From Xylophilus rhododendri (GTDB taxonomy: Bacteria > Pseudomonadota > Gammaproteobacteria > Burkholderiales > Burkholderiaceae_C): a DNA stretch of 64,000 bases. Shown here in pieces: positions 1-7,805 of this stretch. The notes under the pieces were generated by a model that was not told the origin of the DNA, searched no databases, and saw nothing but the letters and a program-made list of their open reading frames with translations. Where the stretch lies: assembly GCF_009906855.1 (NCBI RefSeq), contig NZ_CP047650.1:3844001-3908000 (forward strand), read 5' to 3'. Numbering within the stretch: the first letter of the stretch is position 1; every line of letters starts with the position of its first letter. The position numbers and the translations under genes are program-made.

Positions 1-245
1 CCCGAGCAGTCGCAGGCGGGCGCGACCAGGTTGGGGTCCTTCAGGTCTAGCCCGGCCGCCTCGGCCAGGGGCTTGAGGGCCGCCTGCTGCGCGGCCGGCA
101 AGCCGGGCCACTCGCGGCCGATGGCGAGCGCTTGCGTCGGCGAGGCGGCCCGCGGATCCTGCCCGCCGGCGCCAGCCCAGTACACCGTGCCCTGCCCGGT
201 GGCGGACAGCGCCCGCGCCAAAACCTGCTTGACCGTCATCACCAT
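1..245 (-). CDS. Putative NlpC/P60-like cysteine hydrolase, truncated by window edge
   Basis: Only the N-terminal 81 residues are inside the window and the frame is open to the left edge. Two close starts are possible, ATG at 245 and ATG at 239; the second begins MTVKQVL. The last visible residues are CDCS followed by a partial Gly codon. D-C-S-G around the nucleophilic cysteine is typical of NlpC/P60 peptidoglycan hydrolases, and the preceding GTVYWAGAGGQDP stretch fits the start of such a domain. No signal peptide is visible. The gene is divergent from the response regulator at 375. The family assignment rests on one motif at the cut edge, so it is tentative. Confidence 0.5.
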   Translation of the reverse strand, partial: MVMTVKQVLARALSATGQGTVYWAGAGGQDPRAASPTQALAIGREWPGLPAAQQAALKPLAEAAGLDLKDPNLVAPACDCS

Positions 246-374
246 GCCGACTCCTTCTGGGGAAGGCTGCAGACCATACGCCCATGGCGCATGCACGGCC
301 AGTAGCGTCTTGACGCGATGGGCACGGCGGCCCGGGCGGTGCCAGAATCGCGCGTCGCCCCCGCCGGAGAAAAG

Positions 375-1049
375 ATGCCGACCCGTGTCCTCATCGTCGA
401 AGACGAGCCGGAGTTCATGCGCCGCTTCTCCAGCGCGGTGCTCAACGACGGCTCGCTCAGCCTGGTCGCCGCCGTCAACACGGGGCAGGCAGGGCTGGCG
501 ATGCTCGACCTGCAGGTGCCCGACGTGCTGCTGGTGGACCTGGGCCTGCCGGACATGAACGGCGTGGCCCTCATCGCCCATGCGGCGCGCCACCATCCGG
601 CCTGCGACATCCTGGTGGTGACCATGTTCGCCGACGACGACCATGTGGTGTCCTCGATCGAGGCCGGCGCCAGCGGCTATCTGCTGAAGGACGCCTCGGC
701 CGAACGCATCGTGGCCAGCATCCACGAGCTGCGCGCCGGCGGCGCGCCGATCAGCCCGGGCATCGCGCGCCGGGTGCTGGCGCGCTTTCGGGCCAAGGCC
801 GAGGCCACGGTCAGCGTTCCGGTCACCATGCCTTCGGTGGATGCGCAGGCCGACGTGTCGCCGCTGACCCCGCGCGAGAGCGAGCTGCTGCGCATGATCG
901 CCAAGGGTTTCACCTTCGAGACCATCGGCACGCTGCTCGACATCTCGCCGCATACGGTGGTGGCCCACGTCAAGAAGATCTACCGCAAGCTCTCGGTCCA
1001 CTCGCGCAGCGAAGCGGTCTACGAAGCCGGCCAGCTGGGCCTGCTGTGA
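375..1049 (+). CDS. NarL/LuxR-type response regulator
   Basis: A 224-residue two-component response regulator. The receiver domain (about residues 4-120) has the acidic pair E9/D10 and a phospho-acceptor Asp at D55 in VLLVDLGLPD. The C-terminal part (about 160-224) is a LuxR-type helix-turn-helix beginning LTPRESELL with TFETIGTLLDISPHTV as recognition region. The ATG at 375 is preferred over an upstream frame extension because it has a GGAG ribosome site at 365-368 and starts directly at the receiver domain. The stop overlaps the start of the histidine kinase gene by 4 bases (GTGA), so the two are cotranslated and very likely partners. The signal and target genes are unknown. Confidence 0.93.
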   Translation: MPTRVLIVEDEPEFMRRFSSAVLNDGSLSLVAAVNTGQAGLAMLDLQVPDVLLVDLGLPDMNGVALIAHAARHHPACDILVVTMFADDDHVVSSIEAGASGYLLKDASAERIVASIHELRAGGAPISPGIARRVLARFRAKAEATVSVPVTMPSVDAQADVSPLTPRESELLRMIAKGFTFETIGTLLDISPHTVVAHVKKIYRKLSVHSRSEAVYEAGQLGLL

Positions 1050-3016
1050 AGCGCGGCGGACAAGGCGCCCATTGGCTGCACTGGCCCGTGGCGTTGCTGG
1101 TTCTGCTGGTGCTGGGCCTGTGGGCCGGCGCGGCCAGGGCGGAGCCCGATCAGTTCATGCACATGCAGCGCACCGCGTCTTCGGCGCTGCAGCCGCCGGC
1201 TTCGGGCGCGGCCTCGAACTGGGTCGAGGTGCGGCTGCCGGATGCGCTGGGCCAGGTCGAGGGCAGCCCGGGCAATCTCTGGTATCGCGGCGAATTCGAA
1301 GGGCCGGCGGACGTTTCGCCGGGCGTGCAGTGGGCTGTGTGCCTGCCCTATCTCTACGAGGGCGGGCAGATCTGGGTCAACGGCGCGCTGGCAGGCAGCG
1401 TGCCCGAGAACACAGCCGAGCTGAGGGTGCGCTGGGAACGTCCGCACCTGATCACCCTGCCGGCCGGCCTGCTGCGGCCCGGGCGCAACGAGGTGGCGAT
1501 ACGCACCGGTGTCGTGCTGCCGGGCGGCATCCACCATTTCCCGCGGGTGCTGGTGGGGCCGGAGGCCGAACTGCGGCCGCGGGCCGACCGGCGCACCTTC
1601 TGGATCCGCAGCATGCCGCAGGTCACGGTGGTGGTCTGCCTGCTGCTGTCGGCCTTCGTGCTGTTCATCTACTGGCGCCGGCCGAGCGAGCAGCTGTACG
1701 GCCTGTTCGGCCTGGCCAGCGCGCTCTGGGGCATCCGCACGCTCACCTTCGTGATCGAACGCATGCCGGCCGCGAACTGGCACTGGTGGCGCATCACCTA
1801 CCTGGGGGCGACCGGCGGCTTCGTGGTGGTGCTGGCGCTGTTCGCCATGCGTTTTGCCGGCATCCGCTGGCCGCGGGTTGAGAAGGTTCTGGTGGCCTAC
1901 TGGCTGATCGGGCCGCTGTGGCTGATCTGGGCCGGGCCCGACGGCGAGCCGCCAGTCAACCGCATCTGGTCGGCCGGGCTGGTGCCGGTGGGGCTGGCCA
2001 TCCTCTGTTTCTCGGGCTGGGCGATGTGGCGCCAGCGCACGGTGGCGGCGGTGGTGATGCCGCTGACCCTGGCGGTGGCGGTGCTGACCGGCGTGCACGA
2101 CTACCTGCTGGCCTGGAAGGACGATGTGCTCGCGCAGATCCTGCCGGCCTGGTGGGTGGGCCAGCGGGTCTTTCTGCTGCACTACGGCGCCAACCTGCTG
2201 CTGGTGGGCATGGGCGGGCTGCTGACGGCGCGTTTCCTCGATGCCCTGTCCGGCCTGGAAGTGGCCAACAGCAGCCTGGCCGAACTCAACGACACGCTGG
2301 AAGACCGCGTGGCCCAGCGCGAACGCTTCCTGGCCGAGAACTTCGAACGCATGGCCGACCTGCAGCGCAGCCATGCCGCTGCGCAGGAGCGCGACCTGAT
2401 CATGCGGGAGATCCACGACGGCCTGGGCTCGCGCCTCTTCACCTCGCTGCTGCGGGTGGAGCGCGGCGACATGAGCCGCGAGCAGGTCGCCGACATGCTG
2501 CGCGACTGCATCGCCGACATGCGCCTGGCGCTGGAAGTGCTGGCGCCGGACGACGACTTCCAGTCGGCTCTCGGCAATTTCCTGTTCCGCTGGCAGACGC
2601 TGATGCGCGATGCCCAGGTGGCGCCGGGCTGGTCGGTGGACGTGCCGGAGCCGGCCCTGCGCCTGTCGCGCCAGGCCGCGCTGCAGCTGCTGCGCATCGC
2701 CCAGGAGGCGCTGACCAATGTGCTCAAGCATGCGGGCGCGCGCAATGTGCGCATCGACCTGCGCCAGACCGGCGAGGACCTGGAGCTGGAGGTGGCCGAC
2801 GACGGCCGTGGCAAGGGCGCGCATGCTGCTTCGGAACACCAGAGCGGCCGCGGCATCCGCAACATGCATGCCCGAGCCCGGCAGCTCGGCGGCGAGCTGT
2901 ATGTGCGCTCCGGCCCGGGCGGCACCCGGGTCGTGCTGCGCCTGCCGCTGTCGCGCATACCTTCGGCCGGCGGCGCCAAGGCGGTCGAGCGCACCGAGAT
3001 GACGTCCATACCGTGA
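1046..3016 (+). CDS. Sensor histidine kinase with extracytoplasmic and 7TM sensor region, NarX-type
   Basis: A 656-residue membrane sensor kinase, GTG start overlapping the regulator stop. An N-terminal signal/anchor (about 13-32) is followed by a periplasmic beta-rich region with a jelly-roll look (about 45-185). Then comes a block of seven hydrophobic segments (about 195-400) like 7TMR-DISM sensors. A coiled linker leads to a HisKA_3 dimerisation domain with EIHDGLGSRLF, where H457 is the predicted phospho-acceptor, and a C-terminal HATPase with EALTNVLKHA (N box) and DDGRG and GRGIRNM (G boxes). It should phosphorylate the regulator encoded just upstream. The hairpin CCCTTC-GCC-GAAGGG at 3083-3097 follows the gene and may end the transcript. 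Confidence 0.92.
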   Translation: MKRGGQGAHWLHWPVALLVLLVLGLWAGAARAEPDQFMHMQRTASSALQPPASGAASNWVEVRLPDALGQVEGSPGNLWYRGEFEGPADVSPGVQWAVCLPYLYEGGQIWVNGALAGSVPENTAELRVRWERPHLITLPAGLLRPGRNEVAIRTGVVLPGGIHHFPRVLVGPEAELRPRADRRTFWIRSMPQVTVVVCLLLSAFVLFIYWRRPSEQLYGLFGLASALWGIRTLTFVIERMPAANWHWWRITYLGATGGFVVVLALFAMRFAGIRWPRVEKVLVAYWLIGPLWLIWAGPDGEPPVNRIWSAGLVPVGLAILCFSGWAMWRQRTVAAVVMPLTLAVAVLTGVHDYLLAWKDDVLAQILPAWWVGQRVFLLHYGANLLLVGMGGLLTARFLDALSGLEVANSSLAELNDTLEDRVAQRERFLAENFERMADLQRSHAAAQERDLIMREIHDGLGSRLFTSLLRVERGDMSREQVADMLRDCIADMRLALEVLAPDDDFQSALGNFLFRWQTLMRDAQVAPGWSVDVPEPALRLSRQAALQLLRIAQEALTNVLKHAGARNVRIDLRQTGEDLELEVADDGRGKGAHAASEHQSGRGIRNMHARARQLGGELYVRSGPGGTRVVLRLPLSRIPSAGGAKAVERTEMTSIP

Positions 3017-3182
3017 TCGCGTGAGGTCCTGACGCCATCGCGGCATTTGCAGGAAAAGAGGTCCTTCCTACAGTGCTGCCAGCCCTTCGCCGAAGGGTCG
3101 GCGACCAGCGAGGGACCCATGACGCAGCGCAGCTTTAGACGCATCCCGGCCCATGGCGGCGGCATCCGGACAGGAGCCTGAA

Positions 3183-3536
3183 ATGCCCACGCCCCCACTC
3201 GGCGCAGACGCCTCCCTGCTCAGCCTGATCGCCTGGCTCTACCTGCTGACCAACGCCACGCGGCTGGTCACCTACCTGCCGCAGATCATCGTGGTGTGGC
3301 GCTGCACCGATGGGGCGCGTTCGGTCTCGGTGCTGACCTGGGGCTCCTGGGTGCTGTCGCAAGCCACGGCCACGCTCTACGGGACCCTGGTGCTGCACGA
3401 CCTGCCCTTCGTGCTCATCTCCCTCATCAACCTGGTGGGCTGCGGCTGCGTGACGGTGATCGCGATGCGGCGGCGCAATCAGTGGAAACGCACGCGGCAG
3501 GCCATCGGTTTTCCAGGACGGGGAGTGGAGTCATGA
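3183..3536 (+). CDS. Small PQ-loop / SemiSWEET-like membrane protein
   Basis: A 117-residue protein with three predicted membrane helices. The first carries TYLPQI (P33, Q34), the PQ-loop signature of the SWEET/SemiSWEET and lysosomal transporter fold. SemiSWEETs dimerise to form a sugar channel, but the substrate here is unknown. The start at 3183 has GGAG at 3172-3175; an in-frame ATG at 3153 would add ten poorly conserved residues. A 20-codon open frame (3119-3181), with a purine-rich site before it, ends one base before this start and may be a translationally coupled leader. Confidence 0.7.
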   Translation: MPTPPLGADASLLSLIAWLYLLTNATRLVTYLPQIIVVWRCTDGARSVSVLTWGSWVLSQATATLYGTLVLHDLPFVLISLINLVGCGCVTVIAMRRRNQWKRTRQAIGFPGRGVES

Positions 3537-3551
3537 TGTTGTCAGCCCACG

Positions 3552-3590
3552 AAAAAGCCGCCCAGGCAGTTTGCTGCAGGGGCGGCTTTC
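3552..3590 (-). terminator. Rho-independent terminator downstream of tRNA-like gene
   Basis: Perfect inverted repeat AAAGCCGCC (3554-3562) / GGCGGCTTT (3581-3589). On the minus strand the stem is followed by TTTTT (complement of 3552-3556). It lies 4 bases after the 3' end of the tRNA-like element at 3595-3699. It could also stop plus-strand transcription from the PQ-loop gene ending at 3536. Confidence 0.8.
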
Positions 3591-3594
3591 ATTC

Positions 3595-3699
3595 GGCTGC
3601 GCCGGGATTCGAACCCGGGTAGTCCGCCGCCCTGACTCTTCACGCGTCGCGGCGGACTGTCTTGCGTGTTCGCCCTTCAACCAGCTCGGGCACGCAGCC
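3595..3699 (-). tRNA. Non-canonical tRNA-like RNA (Ser-like arms, unresolved anticodon)
   Basis: On the minus strand the first seven bases GGCTGCG (3699-3693) pair perfectly with CGCAGCC at the end (3601-3595). The T arm is perfect: CCGGG, loop TTCGAAT, CCCGG. The D arm is tRNA-Ser-like: CCC stem, loop GAGCTGGTTGAA, GGG stem. The base after the acceptor (3594) reads G, as in tRNA-Ser, but no CCA is encoded. The interior is abnormal. No five-base-pair anticodon stem with a seven-base loop can be drawn. Instead there is a perfect 10-bp hairpin AGTCCGCCGC/GCGGCGGACT with an 18-base loop. At 105 bases it is long for a tRNA. The adjacent terminator supports transcription. It may be a decayed or unconventional tRNA, or a tRNA-like 3' UTR of the gene at 3708. 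Confidence 0.55.
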
Positions 3700-3707
3700 A
3701 GGCGATT

Positions 3708-3998
3708 CTAGGCAGCCGGCGTGTCGGTTGCGTGAAGGTCGGCGGGGCCCTTGGCGTGCACCGCCTTGGAGGCGTCGAGCAGCCTGGCCTTCTTGGCGAA
3801 GTAGCGGTCGATGCGCCACTCCTGCAGGATGGCCATGGCGAGTTCGAAATTCTTCAGGTCGAGTTCGTACAGCGAGGACAGTTGGAAATGGGAGTCAGAT
3901 TCGGACTCCAGCGCCAGCACCAGGCTGGCCAGGGTCTTGGACGAGTCGGAGCCCGGATCGGCCTGGAGGAGTTTGCGTACGGTCTTGATGGCATTCAT
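3708..3998 (-). CDS. Small conserved-looking hypothetical protein
   Basis: A 96-residue, soluble, mostly helical protein starting MNAIKTVRKLLQADPG. I do not recognise a domain. The acidic, leucine-rich centre (SSLYELDLKNFELAMAILQEW) suggests a compact helical fold. There are no cysteines, membrane segments or signal peptide. Its stop lies only 8 bases before the tRNA-like element on the same strand, so both may share the terminator at 3552-3590. Codon use matches the neighbours, which supports real coding. Confidence 0.6.
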   Translation of the reverse strand: MNAIKTVRKLLQADPGSDSSKTLASLVLALESESDSHFQLSSLYELDLKNFELAMAILQEWRIDRYFAKKARLLDASKAVHAKGPADLHATDTPAA

Positions 3999-4053
3999 GG
4001 GGGCATACCCTAGCCATGATCGCGGTCCATTTGATGACGGTTTGATGACGGCC

Positions 4054-5394
4054 TCAGCTGCCGAGCCGGTCGGCCGCGGCCTGCAGGCCCGAGAGGATGC
4101 TGTCGGCCAGCGCTTCGGGAAAGTCGGCGGGCAGCTGCGCCCTCACCTGGCGCACGACCTCGGGCGTGCGCGCCAGGAGTTCGGCCATCACCTGCTCGGT
4201 TCCGCCGCCTTCCGGCGTGACCACGCCGTGGCGTTCGCCCAGGGCCTGCCAGTGGCGGCGCAGGATCTCGCGCATCTTCCAGTGCGCATTGCGGCAGCGC
4301 ACCGCCATCGCCATGCGGGCCTTGTGGGACGAGAGCCTGCCCGGCCCTTCGCCCAGGATCGGATAGGCCGACAGCACGTCGTACAGCGGCGTCAGGCCGT
4401 AGCTGCCGCCGGCGCGCAGGAAGAGGCTGAAGTTCTTGGCATGGCCGTCGGTGGCGCAAAGCATCCAGAAAACCAGCTGCGCCTGGAAGAAGACACGGCG
4501 GTCTTCCAGGGGCGAGCGCGCATTGCCGAGCAGGCCCAGGAGCGCGTCCATGCCCGGGCCGCCATCGGCCTCGTACTTGAGCCAGGGTGGCATGCCGGTG
4601 GCCTGGCACATGTCTTCCTGCGGCAGCCGCAGGAGAAGCGGGCTGCCGTCCGGGTTCTGCGCCCAGCTGCGGTCGAAGCGCTCCACCGCCAGCACCGTCA
4701 GGCCCTCGAACCGCAGCGGCTCGCAGCGGGCCACGGGCAAGCCGTAGGCCCGCAGGATGAGCGAGCACAGCCATTCGTTTTCCACCGAGTCGCGCATGTC
4801 GTATTGCATGCCGCCGATCAGGCCCATGGGCAGCTTGAAGATGTGGCTGGTGGGCGTGCTGCCATGCGGCAGGCACCAGCGGCCGTCTTGCTGCAGCAGG
4901 GCGGTCTTCTCCTGGGCGCCGGCGATGGAGATGCGCAGCTCGTCGCCATCGTCCGCGGCGCCGGGGGACAGCGGCGCTAGCGTGCCGCGCAGCAGCCGCG
5001 CCACATCGGCTTCGTCGAGCGGACTGGCCTCCACCGTCTGCACGCCTTGCGGCGCCGCGCCGTCCGGCAGGATCTGCAGTGCGCCGACGCAGTCGCGGCC
5101 GATCTGCGCCAGCAGATCGAAGGCCTCGCTGGTGTCGGCACGGTAGCGCCTGGCGATGCGCTCGCGGATGGCCTTGCTGTCGGGCAGCAGGTTCTCGAAC
5201 CAGGACTGCACCTTGCCGCCGCGCAGCGGTGCATTGCCGGGCGTGAACGGCAGCGACAGGGACAGGGGACGGCCCTGGCGCGAGGCTACCCAGGCCGGGT
5301 CGTACTGCAGGCTGTCGCCTTCCGGCGTCAGGGACCAGGTGCCGACAAAAGCGCCATTCATCCACAGGCCGAGCGAGCGCGAACGCCGGCTCAT
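4054..5394 (-). CDS. hipA: HipA-type serine/threonine kinase toxin
   Basis: A 446-residue toxin kinase, close to the usual HipA length (about 440). The N-terminal subdomain (about 8-110) is followed by the kinase core. ISIAGAQEKTALL contains S156, matching the autophosphorylated Ser150 of E. coli HipA. CATDGHAKNFSLF holds the catalytic D316 and N321 (D309/N314 in E. coli). LYDVLSAYP holds the metal-binding D339. In the family HipA phosphorylates a glutamyl-tRNA synthetase and causes growth arrest, and is neutralised by HipB. All catalytic residues are present, so it should be active. It starts 4 bases after the hipB stop. Confidence 0.93.
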   Translation of the reverse strand: MSRRSRSLGLWMNGAFVGTWSLTPEGDSLQYDPAWVASRQGRPLSLSLPFTPGNAPLRGGKVQSWFENLLPDSKAIRERIARRYRADTSEAFDLLAQIGRDCVGALQILPDGAAPQGVQTVEASPLDEADVARLLRGTLAPLSPGAADDGDELRISIAGAQEKTALLQQDGRWCLPHGSTPTSHIFKLPMGLIGGMQYDMRDSVENEWLCSLILRAYGLPVARCEPLRFEGLTVLAVERFDRSWAQNPDGSPLLLRLPQEDMCQATGMPPWLKYEADGGPGMDALLGLLGNARSPLEDRRVFFQAQLVFWMLCATDGHAKNFSLFLRAGGSYGLTPLYDVLSAYPILGEGPGRLSSHKARMAMAVRCRNAHWKMREILRRHWQALGERHGVVTPEGGGTEQVMAELLARTPEVVRQVRAQLPADFPEALADSILSGLQAAADRLGS

Positions 5395-5398
5395 GGCG

Positions 5399-5668
5399 TC
5401 ACCACTTCAGGTCGGGAGCCGCCTCGGCAACCATGTGCTGGTTCTCCGGCTCGGGCCGGCGCAGCACCAGCTCCACACCCAGGATGCCGAGCAGGCGCAG
5501 CAGCCGGCCTGTGCCGACCTTCTCGGCATTGCGCTCCAGGGCCGACAGGGTCTGCTGGGTCACGCCCAGGCGCAGCGCGGCCTCGGCCTGGGTCATGCCG
5601 GATTGCTTGCGGAAGGCCTGAAGCAGCATTGGCAGTTGCTGCGCGGTGCGAACGGTGAAGTCGTTCAT
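5399..5668 (-). CDS. hipB: HipB-type XRE antitoxin
   Basis: An 89-residue XRE/Cro-type DNA-binding antitoxin from the ATG at 5668; a TTG three codons upstream is possible. The helix-turn-helix (about 20-72) includes MTQAEAALRLGVTQQTLSALERN. The C-terminus ends in hydrophobic/acidic residues and Lys-Trp, and the last Trp resembles the C-terminal Trp of E. coli HipB. It should bind HipA and autorepress the operon through repeats at 5697-5781. It is the first gene of the hipBA operon. Confidence 0.92.
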   Translation of the reverse strand: MNDFTVRTAQQLPMLLQAFRKQSGMTQAEAALRLGVTQQTLSALERNAEKVGTGRLLRLLGILGVELVLRRPEPENQHMVAEAAPDLKW

Positions 5669-5696
5669 ACAGATCAAAACCTGTTTTTCGGAATTA

Positions 5697-5781
5697 CAGT
5701 TTATGAACTGTTGTAGGGCATGGCAAGGCAGTTCAACAGTCCATGATATGTAAATCCAAAAAACAAATCATGATATGTAAA
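5697..5781. promoter_or_regulatory. hipBA promoter/operator candidates
   Basis: AT-rich stretch in front of hipB. It contains a perfect palindrome ACAGTT-TATG-AACTGT (5697-5712), a longer inverted repeat ACTGTTG (5708-5714) / CAACAGT (5735-5741), and a perfect 13-bp direct repeat CATGATATGTAAA at 5743-5755 and 5769-5781, spaced 26 bp. A minus-strand promoter TTGCCA, 17-bp spacer, TAAACT overlaps the first palindrome. HipB dimers are the obvious ligands, but which repeat is used cannot be decided by eye. Confidence 0.5.
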
Positions 5782-5786
5782 ACGGG

Positions 5787-6707
5787 TCAGGACTTCAAAT
5801 GCCGAACGATGTTCTGCGCCGCCCCCACCGCCATGCCGCGCAGGCCCCCATTGGTCGTGCCGCCCACATGCGGCGTCAGCACCGCGTTGGGGGTATCCAC
5901 CCAGGGCGAGGCCGCGGTCATGGGTTCGTCCACGAAGCAGTCCAGGCCCAGCTGCAGTTCGTTGGCATGCAGCCGCGCCTGCATGGCCGCCTCGTCGAAC
6001 AGGCCGGCGCGGGCGGTGTTGATGACGATGGCGCCCTTCTTCAGCAGCGCCAGCCGGCGGGCGTCGAGCATGCCGCGGGTGGAGTCGTCCAGCGGGCAGT
6101 GCAGGGAGACGGCGTCGCATTGGGTCAGGAGTTCGTCCAACTCCACCTTGGTGGTGCCGGGCGGCAACTGGTCCTGCGCCAGGTAGGGGTCGCACACGAT
6201 CACCCGCATGCCGATGGCCTGCGCGAAGCGCACCACCCGCGCGCCGATGGAGCCGCAGCCCACGATGCCCAGCGTGGCGCGCTCCAGCTCGAAGCCCATG
6301 TAGCCCACCTTGTCCCAGTGGCCTTCGTGCATGCGTTTGTCCAGCCAGGCCAGCCTGCGTGCGCAGGCCAGCAGCAGGCCCAGCGCATGCTCGGCCACGG
6401 CCTGGCTGTTGGAGCCCAGGGCGGGCACGGCGACGATGCCCAGTCTCTTGGCCGCCGCCTGGTCGATCGCATCCATGCCCACGCCGTGGCGGCCCACCAC
6501 CCGCAGGCGCGGCGAGGCGCGCAGCACCTCTTCGGTGAACTTGCCGTAGCGGGCCAGGATGGCGACCGGCTGCTCCTTGCGGCACAGCTCGATCAACTCC
6601 TCCTGCGTGAACTTGGTGCCGGCGTAGACCAGGCGGTAGCCCTGGAGCAGCTCGACGGCGTCGGGGTGGATGCGGGCTTCGGTGATGAGGACGGTGTCGG
6701 TGGTCAT
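5787..6707 (-). CDS. D-isomer-specific 2-hydroxyacid dehydrogenase
   Basis: A 306-residue NAD(P)-dependent dehydrogenase of the phosphoglycerate/hydroxypyruvate family. The Rossmann motif GIVGCGSIGARV lies near residue 145. The catalytic Arg is in NTARAGLFDE, the Glu in LDCFVDEP and the His in LTPHVGGTTNGG. It interconverts a 2-keto and a D-2-hydroxy acid; the actual substrate cannot be told. The start ATG at 6707 opens at the substrate domain (TDTVLITEARIH). It lies 10 bases after the Bug receptor gene, forming a two-gene operon divergent from an IclR regulator, so the substrate may be the acid bound by that receptor. Confidence 0.88.
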   Translation of the reverse strand: MTTDTVLITEARIHPDAVELLQGYRLVYAGTKFTQEELIELCRKEQPVAILARYGKFTEEVLRASPRLRVVGRHGVGMDAIDQAAAKRLGIVAVPALGSNSQAVAEHALGLLLACARRLAWLDKRMHEGHWDKVGYMGFELERATLGIVGCGSIGARVVRFAQAIGMRVIVCDPYLAQDQLPPGTTKVELDELLTQCDAVSLHCPLDDSTRGMLDARRLALLKKGAIVINTARAGLFDEAAMQARLHANELQLGLDCFVDEPMTAASPWVDTPNAVLTPHVGGTTNGGLRGMAVGAAQNIVRHLKS

Positions 6708-6717
6708 GGGAGTGGGT

Positions 6718-7704
6718 TCAGTCGATCTTGATGCCGGCGGTGCGGATGACGGTGGCCCAGCGCGCGGTCTCGCTGGCGATGAAGCGGGCGAAGTCCGCGC
6801 GGCTGGAGCCGACCACGTCCACGCCGGTCTCGCGCAGCTTCTGCTGCACGGCGGGGTCGGCCAGGGTGGCGCGCGCATCGCGCTCGATGCGCTCCAGCAC
6901 CGCGGGCGGCGTGGCGGCGGGGGCGAACAGGCCGTTCCATTCGCTGGCCTTGAAGCCGGGCACGCCGGATTCGGCCATGGTCGGCACCTGGGGCAGGGCG
7001 GCGAAGCGCTGTTCGGCGGTGACGGCCAGGGCGCGCAGCTTGCCGCTCTTGACGAAGCCGGCACAGGCGGTGACCGCGCTGAACATCATCTGCACCTGGC
7101 CGCCGATCAGGTCGGTCAGGGCCGGCGCGCCGCCGCGGTAGGGGATGTGGGTGATGAAGATCTTCTCCGACTGCTTGAACAGCTCGCCCGCCAGATGCTG
7201 CGCGCCGCCGTTGCCGGCCGACGCATAGGACAGGGTGCCCGGCGCGGCCTTGGCGGCCCGCACGATGTCGGCCACCGAGTGGTAGGGCGAGTTGGCCGGC
7301 ACCACCAGCAGCAGCGGCACCTGCACCAGCAGCGACAGCGGCACGAAATCGCGTGCCGCGTCGTAGGGCAGCTGCGGCTGCAGGGTCGGGTTGACGGTGA
7401 AGGCGGTGGCGTCGAACAGCAGCGTGTAGCCGTCGGCCTGCGCCTTGGCCACCGCCGTGGCGCCGACCACGCCGCCGCCGCCGGGACGGTTGTCGACCAG
7501 GATCTGCTGGCCCAGGCGTTCCGAGAGGGCCGGCGAGATCAGCCGGGCCACCGCGTCGGCATTGCCGCCGGCCGGGTAGGGCACGACCACGCGGATCGGC
7601 CGGGCCGGCCATGCCGCCTGCGCCCGGGCGGCGCCCGTGCCGGCTGCGGCCAACGCCGCGATGGCTTGAAGAACGGCCCGCCGGCCCATGGCTGAGGTAT
7701 GCAT
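6718..7704 (-). CDS. Bug-family (TctC) periplasmic solute receptor
   Basis: A 328-residue tripartite-tricarboxylate-type receptor. The signal peptide has a twin-arginine-like start (GRRAVL) and cleavage near ARAQA (about 25-29). Family marks are PIRVVVPYPAGGNADAVAR, QQILVDNRPGGGG, ADGYTLLF and HIPYRGGAPALTDLIGG. These proteins bind small carboxylic acids; most copies in Burkholderiales, including this one, have no TctA/TctB membrane genes nearby. It is the first gene of an operon with a 2-hydroxyacid dehydrogenase and is divergent from iclR. Confidence 0.92.
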   Translation of the reverse strand: MHTSAMGRRAVLQAIAALAAAGTGAARAQAAWPARPIRVVVPYPAGGNADAVARLISPALSERLGQQILVDNRPGGGGVVGATAVAKAQADGYTLLFDATAFTVNPTLQPQLPYDAARDFVPLSLLVQVPLLLVVPANSPYHSVADIVRAAKAAPGTLSYASAGNGGAQHLAGELFKQSEKIFITHIPYRGGAPALTDLIGGQVQMMFSAVTACAGFVKSGKLRALAVTAEQRFAALPQVPTMAESGVPGFKASEWNGLFAPAATPPAVLERIERDARATLADPAVQQKLRETGVDVVGSSRADFARFIASETARWATVIRTAGIKID

Positions 7705-7766
7705 CTGTCTGGTCTCCGTTTGATTTGGCGCGGACTTTAGGCCGCCGCACCGCTGCCTACAATCGA

Positions 7767-7783
7767 GTTTCGCTTGACGAAAC
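7767..7783. promoter_or_regulatory. Perfect palindrome, likely IclR operator
   Basis: GTTTCG-CTTGA-CGAAAC, a perfect 6+5+6 inverted repeat between the divergent receptor gene and the iclR gene, 22 bases before the iclR ATG. A minus-strand promoter TTGTAG-17-TAAAGT for the receptor operon lies beside it. IclR-type regulators bind such short palindromes in divergent promoters. Confidence 0.6.
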
Positions 7784-7805
7784 CGCCCCCGGGCCCCACG
7801 CACCC

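Noticed and set aside
1019..3046. A 675-codon open frame antisense to the histidine kinase
   Set aside because: Very high GC leaves long open frames in all registers. Its translation is low-complexity (His/Gln/Arg/Ala-rich) with no domain, while the plus frame has clear kinase motifs. Many similar shadows were left out.
3595..3699. Selenocysteine tRNA or tmRNA
   Set aside because: No TCA anticodon loop, no 8-bp acceptor and no extended D stem for tRNA-Sec. No tag reading frame or pseudoknot series for tmRNA.
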